The translations under genes were made by a program, and so were the position numbers. The notes beneath the pieces were generated by a model. The model was given only the letters and a program-made list of their open reading frames with translations. It was not told where the DNA came from and did not search any database. From Nyssa sinensis (Eukaryota; Streptophyta; Magnoliopsida; Cornales; Nyssaceae), in NCBI GenBank assembly GCA_008638375.1, contig CM018032.1, positions 10,007,501 through 10,071,500 on the forward strand: a stretch of DNA of 64,000 nt, written 5' to 3'. This document shows positions 34,588-46,750 of this stretch, in pieces; within the stretch, counting starts at the first letter, position 1, and the number at the start of each line of letters is the position of its first letter.

Positions 34588-35642
34588 CAATGTTTTCAAA
34601 ACCCTACCGTTCATCGAACCGGAAAATTGTCCGGGTTACAGGTTATCGGTTCAACCGTCGGGTCAACCGGAATCAAACCGTGATGTCATAATTATGTAAT
34701 TAATAAATTTAATAATACATATTATTAATATTTTAAATTTTAAAAATTATACAAAACCCAACTCTCTCTCTCTCTCTCTCTCTCATATACACACTTATAT
34801 ACACACGTAATTATATAAAACCCAACTCTCTCTCATATACACATAATCGATCTTAGCCTTCTTGAACCCAACGGGCCATTCTGCTAGTGCGCTTCTGTTG
34901 CAAGTCTATGAGTAGCGTTTTTGTTTTTATCTAGGAGGGAAGGAAAAGTGAACCCTTTCCCTGACTAACCAACCGCAACAGCCACCACCGTCTCACCTCC
35001 ACCACTCCTCTGTTTGACCCACTAGCAACTTTTACGACCCCATTTCACGGCCACCGCCACTTTCAAATCCCAACTCTCTTCTCAATCTTGACATGGTCTG
35101 GTCCAAACCCGCAAGATCTGAGCCCAATTGCACCGAGATCAACACCGAGACGAAGACGAAGGAGGAATGAAGGAGGGTTTACCGATTTACCTTTAGATTT
35201 CAACCGATCGATGAACGGACGAAGGAGGAAGGACGAACGACGCCGACGAGTCGATGGTCACTGTCGCCGTGCGGTGCGAGTCACCGTCGCGCCGAGTCGC
35301 GCCGTGCGGTGGATCGGTTCAAGTGATGAACTGATGAAGTGAGAAACAGAGAAGAGAAAGAGAAATCTGAGAAATGACCGAGTGAGAAAAGAAATGAGGG
35401 AGTGATTTACGTTGGGTTTTTTTTTTTATATATATATAGCGGTGAACCGGTTTGAACCGGTGACCCAGTGACGGGTCGAACGGTTCACCGGTTGAACCGC
35501 CCGGTTCTGACGGTTTGCCATTTTTAGTACGGTTTTGAGTTTGGAACGGGTTTGTGGGTTCGACCAGACCGTTCCTTGGACCGGTCGACGGTTCAACCGG
35601 TTGAACCATCTGGTCCGGTCCGGTCCGGTTTTGAAAACATTG
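34588..35642. mobile_element. Non-autonomous hAT transposon, copy 2, with the same captured fragment
   Basis: Length 1055 bp. Inverted ends CAATGTTTTCAAAACC at the left and its complement at the right are flanked by a perfect 8-bp duplication GTTGATAA at 34580-34587 and 35643-35650. Unit A has the uninterrupted site near 15835. It is the same family as copy 1, with the same subterminal CCGGTT motifs. The VQ-like fragment lies at about 34848-35140. In it a stretch of about 85 bp (about 34883-34967) replaces the short segment found in copy 1. No transposase is present. Confidence 0.92.
34848..35140 (+). pseudogene. Captured VQ-like gene fragment, second copy
   Basis: This starts at the segment matching 'cttagccttcttgaaccc' of copy 1. 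The 5' ATG part is missing. It continues, after the internal replacement, through the region encoding SQPPP..SNPNS-type sequence to the WSK..RSEPNCTE end. Reading is broken by frame changes. It supports capture of the host segment by the hAT family rather than chance similarity. Confidence 0.5.
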
Positions 35643-35650
35643 GTTGATAA

Positions 35651-37362
35651 GTCGCATACTTAAGAAAAATAGAGACACAAGACTTAAAAACATTTTTTCT
35701 TTTTTGATTTAGTGGCTACTTTGATAAGGTGTGTATACGTGTGTGTCTATTGGGGGGACTAGCAGTCGGTTTGCTTTTTTGTTTCCCGTAAAGGAAAATA
35801 ACATATATATACATCCCATAATTTAATTAGTGTGATTCATACTTCGAAGATTGAATTTATGAATAGTGTATTTGCATCAAGTGAAAGCAGAGAAGGGGAT
35901 TCAAAAGTTAATTAGAAGAAAAAAAAAATATTGATGGAAAGAGAGAAAGAAAGATTAAAATATATTAAAATATAAAATGAATAATTTTTAAAATATTATT
36001 ATTAGAGTGATGTATAAAATTATAAGCTATTAGTGTTTGCATAAATATTGTAATAACATTTCAAATAAATTTTTTAGATTCAAAAATAGATCCCCTCGTG
36101 GTGTTGTTCTGAGGTTGGTACCGGGTTTGTTTTAAATTTCAACTTTCGCAAATAGGTCTAAAAGAATAAGTGTTATTTAGTGTGTCTACGAAGGATGTTA
36201 GTATCAATTGTGAGTGTTGAACATTCACAATTTGATTGACCCGTGTATTATACGTATTTATTTCACACGCAATTATATACGTGCATATATTATATACACC
36301 AATTAAATCATGAATGTCAAACATTCACTAACCTTAACATCTCTCTCCTGTCTACACTACAAAGTCATATGCTTTTGCAATTTGCACCGGAGGTTGAGAG
36401 CATTTCTTTCATCTGCCAGTAAAGAAAGTGTTATGTATTTTTAATTGTATTTCTAATATAACATGTCAAGATATTAAAAATACTTAATACTACTCTTAAT
36501 AATAAAAAATACATGGAGTCATTGTATCTTGTCCATGTTACCCTTATTCCCAGTAATTCATTTGACAATGAAGGGTACAACGAATCTCCCAAAGTGCAGA
36601 ATCATCGTTATCATCATCTGTATCTTTTTCCCAGTAACCTCCTCCCGGCTTCATGGCTTGATGTATCTTTTTCCATGTTACCCTTTTTCCCAGTAACCTC
36701 CACCTGGCTTCGCGGAATGATGTTTTCAGTTGCAGTACCTTACAAAAGAAGGCTTCTCTTGATCACTTGCCATGGTGGTAATGGTTATATATTGTTTGCC
36801 AAAACACCCCATATTAGATTCTTTGTCAAGTTCTATAAAAACAGTGTCAACCTAATTAAAGAGAACATTACTTAGCGTTTTCTTTAACAATAGGTCTTGG
36901 AGACTTTTTGGTTCATCATGCTATTGCTCTAAGTTTACATACAATTATATTAATCCAAGTAATTAAAAATTACATTAGATGTACGTAGTCCCAAATTAAT
37001 GCCAAATGAAAAAGGGTTTTGGTTATAATTTGTTTTTTCTGATAGTTTGGGACGAGGCGGTACTTTTGATATTTCGATCTGAGACGCATTTTATTTTGCA
37101 ACTTATGAAACGTTAAATACTATTAAATGGGTTATTTTTTATTGACATTGAAAGCCCATCACATTATTGTAGGGTAACCTTTTACAGTTTAATGAATCTT
37201 TTATATGATGGAATGGTTGTAGGAATTGATTGAAACTTTAGTATGGGCTCATGAATACACACCTTTGGCCAATTTGATTTGATGGAGAGATAAATTGGTG
37301 GCCCTTTTCATTAAGCAAGCAAGATTGGTTGGATTAGCCCACTTTTCTGTAGGTTTTATATA

Positions 37363-37412
<50 letters not shown>

Positions 37413-39529
37413 ACGCGGCTTTCTTAGTTGTCTTTACATTGGCTAAATTTGGTTAATTTTTTTTTAATGTGTTGTAACTGCAAGAATCACATTTTTATCA
37501 ATGGGGAGGAGGTATACCTTCTTATATTTCTACATCTAGAATCTGACTTGTAGTATAGGAACTGAACCATTAAGGCAAGTAAAAATTTGATTCAAAGAAA
37601 GGTAAGTATAATTGGTAAAAAAATTTTAAAAAATAAGTATAATTTATTTTTAAAAAATTAATATTTTTAAAACTCAAGTGTTGATACGAGGGTTTGAATA
37701 ACATCTTCTTATATATATATATATGTATATATACACACACAAATATATTTTACATTTTCTTCCTTCATGTGATAAACAAGTTATGCAACCATGACCATTC
37801 ATCAGTGACTGACTACTCGTTTAAAGCCAAAAAAAAAACAAACAAACAACATGATAAAATTGTACGATAAAGTATTGTTTGGCAGACAAGGAAAAACAGA
37901 AGGGTCATCATACGCGTAGCAACAAAACCATGGTGAAACTAAATTGTAATGATACATACACATGCATGACAAATATGTTATTCATTTTTTTCCTTGATTA
38001 AGGTGTGTTTCAGTGTTTGTTTATCATAACTTTCTCTGTCACCACACTCTTTAATACTTGGTAACTACAAGCTTTTCAATCAATAATAATTAATGTCTGG
38101 GATGAGTCTCCTTATCAATGGGCGGTACTGATTCATCCTTATCTTGAACAACTTTGTGGTAAAAATGCAGGGATGCTGGTTACTTTGCTGCCAGTACATT
38201 ACTGGATACTCTATTTTATTCAGTGGAATGATTCCTTTTCCATACGGTTTTGATAAAAAAAGGGGTGATATTTTCTTCGGAATACAGTGATGCATGAATT
38301 CAAAAGATAATAGAGGTCATTTACTTTGAATTTCAGATTTTGAATAATTGATTATTTGAAAATATAATTAAGTTGCTGTTTGGATGTAATAATGTGTAAG
38401 TAGTGAATACAGGGTTAAAAATTATGAAAGACTAAATGAATTTTCAGAAACTCTATTTTTATTTTTAATATTTTTTTTCAAATTAATTAACTATGATTTT
38501 GATATAAGAAAAATTGTAAAATCAACTTTCAAGAAATACAACCAAATACTTCAAAAGATGATTTTACACTTTTCATGCACTAAGCCCGTGATTTGGATGG
38601 GACAATCCTCGATTTCTTACTAATCCTTAAAACAAATTCAAATTAAGTAGATATCCAAGAAAAATGATTCTAATTTTTTTTAGAAAATAAAGCAATATCA
38701 TCATTAAGGGTCTGTTGTTTTACCTTTCATGATTTACAAAAATTATTTCAAAAAATGTGTTTGATGATTTCTCAAAACATATAAAAGTGTTTTGCAAAAC
38801 AAAAAAAAAAAGAAAAAAGTATGTTTGGACAAAAACAATTTCTACATTTGGAAAAGTTTGGTCAAACTCCACTGAGTTTGTGGGTGCATGAATATACTTA
38901 GATTAAAGGCACTCACTGAACCAGCATCAAGGTAGTTTTGACAAATCAAATATGACAATCATTTGACTAGAACCCAATTCATTAATCATGCAACACAATT
39001 TTTTTTTAATTTTTTTTTGCTTTTTTGGGGGGTTTCCAGTCAACCTTATGATATCTATTGATTGAATATGCTTACATGCTACTATCCTTCTCTGCCGACA
39101 CAATTCATGCTCAAAAGCTCTGAAAAGGAGTCACAACAATTGTTAACCTTGGTGCTCTTTCCGTCTCAAAATAATAATTTTTTTTTGAGTATTCTAATAT
39201 TTTTTAAAAATATTATTTTATTATTTTAAAATTATTAAAATTTTTTATATTACCCTCATTTAATTGTAAATCATGTTCATATTAGGTGTAATAAAAGATA
39301 GTTTTAAAAATTTATAATTTAAAAGTACGTTAATTTTTTAAATAAAATTCTTAAAATAAATAATAATAAAGAACTTAAAATAGGACACTGAGAATATATC
39401 TTTTTGGCAGGCCACTCAATTTTTGGACGTCCATTCTTATGGATATTGATGCTCATCAAAATCCATATATACAACCTGCATTAATGTTACTGAAAGACAG
39501 CGCACTTCATTCTTATCTAAATATATGGT
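35651..39529. other. Gene-free spacer of unit B
   Basis: It matches unit A at 15830-17125 and at 19440-21187. Between about 36875 and 37600 the sequence is unit B specific, taking the place of unit A 17130-19430. A (GT)n(TA)n run lies at about 37362-37407. The Stowaway-like MITE at 39155 is unit B specific. Confidence 0.5.
39155..39392. mobile_element. Stowaway-like MITE (unit B only)
   Basis: About 238 bp begins CTCTTTCCGTCTCAAAATAA, close to the classic Stowaway/Mariner terminal repeat, and ends with an imperfect complement (CTTAAAATAGGACACTGAGA). Unit A at about 21066 runs across the position without it. The TA target duplication is not clean. Confidence 0.6.
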
Positions 39530-40375
39530 TCATTTTAGTATATTAATTTATTTACAAGTTTAAGTTAAGTTTTTAGTTAAGTAAATAAATTTACGAGTTT
39601 GTTTTTTTTTTTTAGCCTTCAGTTCAAAAGACATTTCTTTATTAGAGATATTTTACACCGTCTTTTTAAGTTTATTATAAATATTATCGGTTTCGATATA
39701 AGAGTCTTAACATTTCCATCTCAGCATAAGCACAATCCTGATGAAGTATTGTTCGCAATGTGAGATACCAACATTCTCATCTTAACGTAGGCACAATTCT
39801 GACTCTAATATCATAATAAACACGCGACTCAACCTCCACATAAAAGTATTGTCTGCTTTGATCTTTCAATCTACAAACAAGCCTAAACTTCTGACTTAGT
39901 GATGAGACATCATGGGTTTGTTCTTTTGGGCTTCAAGCCCAAAAAATACCTCCCAAGTGGGAAGGTCTTACATACAATAGTACTTCCGTTGAGATTTAAG
40001 TATTCATCAATTAAGTCTTACAGAATACTCAAATTTGAGTGTGGTACCATTAGGTGAGGCCTTTTGACTATATTTTTTTTCTTTAACAGAGGTGTTCATC
40101 GCCATCTTTATAAGTCTATTATGGATATCATTCACATCCGACATGGGCGCCAACATCCCCACCTCGAGGTAGGTACAATCCTAACTCTAATACTATGTTA
40201 GATGCACAATCCATCACCCACTTAAAAGTATTATTTGCTTTGATCTTTTAATTCAGTGGCGAACCTAAGTTTTTAGTCCAGTGACAAATCCTCTCAAGTA
40301 AAGGTGTCTTGCACCATTTTTATACGTGCATCAGGAATATCATCTGTATCCAATATGAGATGCCAATAGTTATCA
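39530..40375 (-). mobile_element. Tandem TRIM retrotransposon array, unit B
   Basis: This is the counterpart of 21187-22041 with the same order of LTR-like units and 40-bp spacers (one at 40156-40195). The primer-site-like motifs are more mutated here. Presence in both units dates the array before the segmental duplication. Confidence 0.7.
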
Positions 40376-41499
40376 TATATCTTCAGCATGCATAATAAAA
40401 TATGCTGCCCAATTTATTTGCCAACAACTTCAATTTGGAAAAAACTGGTTGTTGCACAACCAAATTTGCTAGTAACATAAAAACTGAGCCAATGTACAGA
40501 GAAGGCAATATATATCTTGTAGGGATGAAAAATTAGCTGCAAAATCTTCTTCCTTGACAGCCCATCATAAGGTGTTAAGATTGATGCATAGAAAGAAATA
40601 TATAGTTAATCATATGCATAATGTTGACCTCCTAGATGGGTTCCTTAAGCATTGCATTTATATCATGGCATATGCATGACGGTGAACTCTTAAAACTAAT
40701 TCAAAGGATTTGTCTCTATTCATTTTCTCTAATTGATCTCTTAGGTGAGAGCGATGGCAGTTGTTTTGAGCCCATAACTATGACAGTAAAATTTCAATGC
40801 AGAAATAAATGTTGGACTAGACTAATAAATAAGGTTGAAGCTCAGGCCAAATGCACCTGAAGTAAGCTTGAATAAGTTTGGTTGGGCTTGTTCAAATTAA
40901 GCTTCCAACACTGCAAAATGTATATCCTCAAATATGTGGTGCCTTTTATGTATTGTTGTTCAAATAACTGGAATTACAATTAAGGTAGTGGGTTAAAAAA
41001 TGAATTACAAGAAGGGTAGAATAATTTACACTTAATCTAATTTCGAAAAAAAAAAAAATCAATATCATCCTTGTTACATGGCCGTCATGTCAGTGCCAGT
41101 TTATTTTTATTTTTATTTATTTTTACAGTTAAGAATTCTAAAACGATTTTATATGCACAAAAATTTCTTTTAACATATATCTTATGTATGGTTCAATAAG
41201 TAACGAGATTTATTCAAAATGTGATATATTTGATCTATTTATCATTAATGGATTCCTAATCAGTCAATAAACACACTTATACATACATAAAATTTTGAAA
41301 GATGACAGATTTAAAATCTCTTTTAGTATATATGCAACGTGTTTTGTTAGAAATTGTTTTTTGTACATACAAAATCGTTCTGAAACTCTTAATTGTTAAA
41401 AAAAATTAAACCGACAGTGATATGGCAATCACTTGACAGAGAAGGTATTGACTTTTGATTTAAGTTAAGTTTAATACAAATTACCCTACCTTCCATGCA

Positions 41500-41892
41500 T
41501 TATTCATGCATTTTCAAAACGCGAAATACACTTTTTAAAATTTAAATTATCATTTTTAAATATATTTTTATAATTTTAAAAAAATTAATTATAAAATTTT
41601 AAAATATATTTTAAAAAAAATTTAAAAAATTATATTTGAATCACTATTTAAACAAAGCCATGTAAACTGTAATTTTGCCTCAGGAGTTACGAGATGCTCT
41701 AAGAAAATGAAAATTTCATGAGAGAAAGTATTGTGACACATGATTCTTTTGAGCCTAAAGTTGAAAAGAAAAGAAGTATGATGGAGATGTGACCACCACG
41801 TGACTCTTCTTAGAATTCTAAGGCTCAAAAAGCATCATATACTATTCATATATGTAAAAGTTAAATTAAATGACTTTATCTTCCTATAAATA
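41500..41892 (+). promoter_or_regulatory. PrxB upstream region: AT-rich insert, G-box and TATA box
   Basis: CACGTG at 41797-41802 and TATAAATA at 41885-41892 match the PrxA promoter. At about 41505-41645 there is an AT-rich stretch with self-complementary TTTAAAAT/ATTTTAAA segments that has no counterpart in PrxA (compare 23170-23225). There is also an extra 45 bp at about 41745-41790. These differences could alter expression of the two genes. Confidence 0.55.
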
Positions 41893-41940
41893 AATCTATG
41901 CAATTATGTTTTGCCGTGGACAACACGAGAGAAATTAGTC

Positions 41941-44900
41941 ATGGCTGGTACCTCTATGCTTTTGGTGGTCTCCTCACTTTTGCTGTCTTCCTGCTTTCTT
42001 GTTTCTGAGGCTCAATCCTCCGATGATCCTTTGGTGAGTGGTCTCTCATGGACTTTCTACCAAAGTAGCTGTCCTGAGTTGGAGTCCATCATCAGAAAAC
42101 ACCTCAAGAAGATCTTCAAGGAGGATATTGGCCAAGCTGCTGGCTTGCTTCGCCTCCATTTCCATGACTGTTTTGTCCAGGTAAATATAATTGTGTGTAT
42201 CAGTGATATAAATTGTTAGTTATGTTTTTTTGAGCTTTAACTCGATATAAATGTGTGTATTAGCTCGATATACATTGCTTTGCCTCCATTTCCATGATTG
42301 CTTTGTCCAGGTAAATATAAATATGATCAAACATGATCTTAAAGCTTTAGTTACGAGACATTTTGGGTTTAAGTTTCCCCTTCCGTTTGATGCAAAGTTT
42401 AAATTCTATCACTTAAGGGTATTAGTTTGATATATTAACGATTTTAAGTTTTTGAAACAACAGTTAATTTTGTGTTGGTTGTCATGAATTCACTCGAATG
42501 CTTAGTGATTCGCTTGTGACGTCAAGAAAATTTTTGATCTGGTTTTGTTTTGGATATTGTTTTGTTACCAAGTACTATTTCAATAGTCTCTCATCCCTAT
42601 GGATATGCTTTCCCATGGAACGCACATTGGTTTTTTTGACACCAATATGCATATATAACAGTGTGATTTTCTAGCTAGGATTTGTGTTAGTTGAGGGGAG
42701 CCATTTTGGTGAGTCGTTTAGATTTGTGAGTCTCTTGTTATCATTTTTGATACATAATATATTAATCATTGCTGCTCATAAGTATTTTGTAGAACAGCAT
42801 ATATAGTGTGTGTTTTTGCTAATCTTTCTTATATTTGAGATGATTCACTTTTAATTTGGTTGCTTCCATACAACACTATAATGTTTCTTGGCTTTAATGT
42901 TTATCGTTTTAGTCCTCTTGAGTCTTGTCACTTATATTATGGAATGAGTGTGTTCTATGAGTTTGTTTAAATTTTTTGCTGTATGATGTTGCAGGGATGT
43001 GATGGTTCGGTGTTGCTTGATGGATCGGCCAGTGGGCCGAGCGAGCAGGAGGCACCTCCAAACCTGACATTGAGGCCCGAGGCATTCGAGATCATCAATG
43101 ACCTCCGTGCACTAGTGCACAATCAGTGCAGTAGGGTTGTCTCCTGCGCTGATATCACAGCCATTGCTGCCCGCGAAGCTGTTTACTTGGTAAATCTAAT
43201 TCTTCCTCTTGTCTCTCAAATTTTCTCCAAACAGGGGAGGCAGAGTGGTGGAGCCGGAAATTTGCCCTTCCCTGAATAGAGGGCATCAATGTGATCTAAT
43301 TAGCTCCAAGAAGTTAACCAGAAGTTTCAGACTAGTAAATTAGTGGGCTCCTTGGGGAAAAAAGTATAGTGTTAAGGTAGTAGTAAAAAATCTCATGATT
43401 ATAAATATTAACATTTAGACATGTGATATATATTTTATATTATATCAATTAAATCAGTTCCCTTATTTCAAATGTTAGATTTTGATATGTATAATCAAAA
43501 TGATTTAAAACTTGCCATTTAGTTGGTGCGTGCAACTTACTAGTGCGTGATGCGGATGCGGATGCGGATGCGGATGCGTGACTTGTACACACTAATCGTA
43601 TGGTGAATTTTGGATCGCCGCTTTCATGCATTGCCTTCTCAAAACCCTAACTGAAGCTTTGAATGCGAGGCAACAGAACTCATTAATAACACACAAAGAA
43701 AGTGGCAAGGGGAAGAGGCAGCTGTGCCAATAGAGCTGATGTGTCCTCTTCTATTATGTTGGTTCACATGTGGTTAATTTCCTAGTTGGCCTTTGGCATG
43801 TTACAATTAATGGCATAATGCTGGTTGAACACCACCTAGAATGGTCTAAAGTCCATGTTAAACAACCTAAATAAATTTCAGGATAGGGTTTTAATATTTG
43901 TTGGATGGAGATAAGGGTTCGAAATGGGTGTGGTTGTGATGGATGAAAATTTCAATCTTTGAAAATTCTATTTGCAACGGGCTTTCAATAGTCTTACCTT
44001 AATTTGTAAGGGATTAGACTCGATATGTCACTCGATCAAATTCTTCTAATTTAAACTACTACGTTGTCCATGTGGTAGGAAATAATTGGGAAACCTAATG
44101 GACATGACCAAAAGACCATATGACAGAAAATAATTGGGAAACATGATATGTAAGACTGAGGGCATGTAATGAAGTTGGTCATTTTTTAGGAGGAGTTTTC
44201 CATGTATTTAACAAGTCTCTTTGTGAAATGTTTAGCACAGTGGACTCTAAGCCACCCTTGTGTCTTTGCCTTCATTAAAAAAAAAAGCCAGCTTTGTACT
44301 TTTCATAAGATTTGCAAAGTGATTTGTAATGGTTTGATCTCCTTTGGAGTTTGGACATCCAAAGGTTACAAACTTTTGCACTATTAGGATCTGCCTGTTG
44401 CAAAAACTGAAAAAAATGTCAACATGATTTAAGGGACAGGATCAAACGGGAAGCATACCTATCAATATTTTCAACTGAACTGAACTCAACAAAACTTTAT
44501 TCCAATTATTTGGTATTTGGCATGACCATACTAACGATTATTCATTTGTTGCCATTGCAGTCAGGTGGCCCCTACTACGATGTCCCCTTGGGAAGACGAG
44601 ATGGGCTCAGCTTTGCTACAAGAAATACAACACTAGCTAACCTTCCTGCACCAACAAGCAACACCAGTATCCTTCTCAGCTCTCTTGCCACCAAGAACTT
44701 TGATGCCACCGATGTTGTAGCCCTCTCCGGTGGCCACACTATTGGACGTGGCCACTGCACTTCCTTCACCGAAAGGCTCTACCCAACTCAAGACTCGACC
44801 ATGGACAAGACCTTCGCCAATAACCTCAAAGGCGTTTGTCCCACATCAAATTCCACAAACACCACCTTGTTAGATATCCGAACTCCAAATAAATTTGATA

Positions 44901-45178
44901 ACAAGTATTATGTTGATCTCATGAACCGGCAAGGCCTCTTCACGTCGGACCAAGACTTGTACACTGATAAAAGGACTCGGGACATTGTTAAGAGCTTTGC
45001 TGTTAATCAGACTCTCTTCTTCGAGAAGTTTATATCTTCTATGATAAAGATGGGGCAGTTGAGCGTGTTGACTGGCACATATGGTGAAATTCGTGCGAAT
45101 TGCTCAGTGAGGAATTCGGATAATGTGTACCTGTCAGCTGTGGTGGAAGAGGAGGAGGAAACCTGGTCAGAGTTTTAA
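41941..45178 (+). CDS. Class III peroxidase, peroxidase 12-like (PrxB)
   Basis: Exons 41941-42180, 42995-43189 and 44561-45178 give 350 residues, with introns of 814 and 1371 bp in phase 0. Start is the first ATG after the TATA box, and residues 1-24 are a signal peptide. Catalytic positions equal those of PrxA: R71, H75, N103 and H204. The proximal motif reads LSGGHTIG, as in PrxC, where PrxA has LSGAHTIG. It is about 95% identical to PrxA over the protein, with changes spread through all exons and no stop or frameshift, so both copies appear functional. The same intron-1 donor duplicate occurs at 42274-42319. Intron 2 has a (GATGCG)n run at about 43548-43578 that PrxA lacks. The acidic tail EEEEETWSEF is kept. 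Confidence 0.95.
42274..42319 (+). repeat. Duplicated exon-1 tail and splice donor inside PrxB intron 1
   Basis: The same arrangement as at 23777-23822 in PrxA: a copy of the sequence encoding LHFHDCFVQ with a following GTAAATATA. The element is nearly identical in both genes. Confidence 0.85.
43548..43578. repeat. (GATGCG)n microsatellite in PrxB intron 2
   Basis: About five hexamers. PrxA has a single diverged unit at the same place (about 25055), so the run expanded in this copy. Confidence 0.85.
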
Positions 45179-46704
45179 GGGTGGTTTGTGTACTTGTTTG
45201 TGTGTTTATCTTCCCTAGTATAAAAACTGCTTAAACTAATGCTCGTTCCTGAGTTTGTTGCTGATTGAGTGCTTGGCCTTTTCAATTGGATCCTTCAGCT
45301 AGCATTGCAGTTGTGCATTTTGCAGAACTTAAAATTGATGGACTACCCATTAATACTATGACAAAAAATAAGCATGATACTGCAGTTCTTGGGATGAGAT
45401 TATAAAGTGTGAACTCCTTCATTTTTCTCAATAATACTTTCTTAGTATGTTTATTGTCGTCCGAAGATTATTGAAAATGATTTATTCTTCTAAATATATT
45501 CCCTGAGTTCTAAATTTGAGGCTTTGATGTAAGAAGATGACATTTAGACACAACTAAATGTCAGATTAGACTTCTAATCATATTTAACTAGAACAAGAAC
45601 CAAGGTTGTGCTTGGGCCAAAAGTACATGAACTAAGATTGAACTGAATTCAGGTTAAACATGAATTGAAGGCTAGCTGCCGGTATTTTTGGTTGCTTTAA
45701 GAATCTTGTAGAACAGTAAAGGATTTCCTTTTGAGAGTTTCTAACAGCAAACAAAGGGAAAGGCAATTTCACAAATGGAATGTTGATGGTGACCTGCTTC
45801 AGAACCCTCAAGCTGCAGTTTTGGTGGGGTGTATGACCATGGAGAGCAGGTATTTGTGGCCTAGTCCATGAAGGTCAACTTGGCCTGGTACATAACGAGA
45901 AGTTTTTTCCGCAGACGTGACTTATAATATAATGTCATTTGGATTTGATGTTTAGCTTTGAAAGAACATAAAAGTAACATCCTACCTACATAATAAGATG
46001 TGATCGGTGAGATTCATGTTAAAATTTCAGAGTACAGAACTGATGTGCTAGAATTTGGTTATCTTATCCATTTTACTCCGAGGAAGATGTTCATGGAAAG
46101 AGATTCCCAGAAAATAGTGAAAGCTATCAATAAGAATCCCATTTTTTCAGTCTGGATGAAGAAGGTCCAGAGTTTATATTCTTGTAGGTGGAGATGTGCA
46201 TTTTAGGTGGAGATGTGCATTCAGTTTGCTCCAATGACTATGAAAAGTTACCAGATACCTTTGGCAACGTCACTTCTTACATTTTTAGAAAAATAAAAAT
46301 AATTTTCAGTCCGACCCAATTAATTAAAATGATAAATTTTTTAGCCACATGAAAAAATTACCTATAAACTTGAAATAATTTACATGATGTGATATTGTAA
46401 AATGATCCTTTATAGAAGATCATCCTACATGTCATGTTCCCATTAGTGACCTATATTTCATCGAGCCTTCAGTATTGACCAAGTAATCTTATCTGCCAAA
46501 TGAGAAGTTAGGAGGAAAAGTCTTCATTTGCAATCTGCAGTTAGATGGTATGAGATATGTACAGTTATAGTGGGCTCATCCTATTTTTCAAAATCTTCTT
46601 GGTTAATCAACTGGATAAAGAGTCATGAGGAAGACTTCGTGACACATGACTTTTCTAAACCCGCGAGGCTTAAAATCAAAGACTAAATGAACAAGTCGTC
46701 TGCC
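45179..46704. other. Spacer between PrxB and PrxC
   Basis: Up to about 45352 it is the end of duplication unit B; the rest is single-copy in this window. No gene is recognised. A small frame at about 46000-46206 has no recognisable domain. Confidence 0.5.
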
Positions 46705-46713
46705 TATATATAA
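46705..46713 (+). promoter_or_regulatory. PrxC TATA box
   Basis: TATATATAA lies 38 bp before ATG 46751. The upstream sequence resembles the PrxA and PrxB promoters (GACACATGA) but the CACGTG G-box is absent. Confidence 0.6.
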
Positions 46714-46750
46714 GTCTCCTCTTGTGTTGCCTGGGACAAAAAAATCAGCC

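Larger units (their letters stand above)
26908..45352. repeat. Segmental tandem duplication, unit B
   Basis: This unit begins in sequence matching the intron of the unidentified gene (compare 1412 onward with 26908 onward). It then follows unit A through the upstream spacer, the TRIM array and the peroxidase, and stops matching at about 45352. At 26907/26908 the sequence changes abruptly from peroxidase 3' flank to intron of the other gene, which is the duplication junction. Unit B has its own insertions: a LINE at 28355, hAT elements at 29793 and 34588, and a MITE at 39155. It lacks all the large insertions of unit A. Confidence 0.85.

Noticed and set aside
46000..46206. 68-residue open frame between PrxB and PrxC
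   Set aside because: No recognisable motif, no promoter context, and length within chance for this region.
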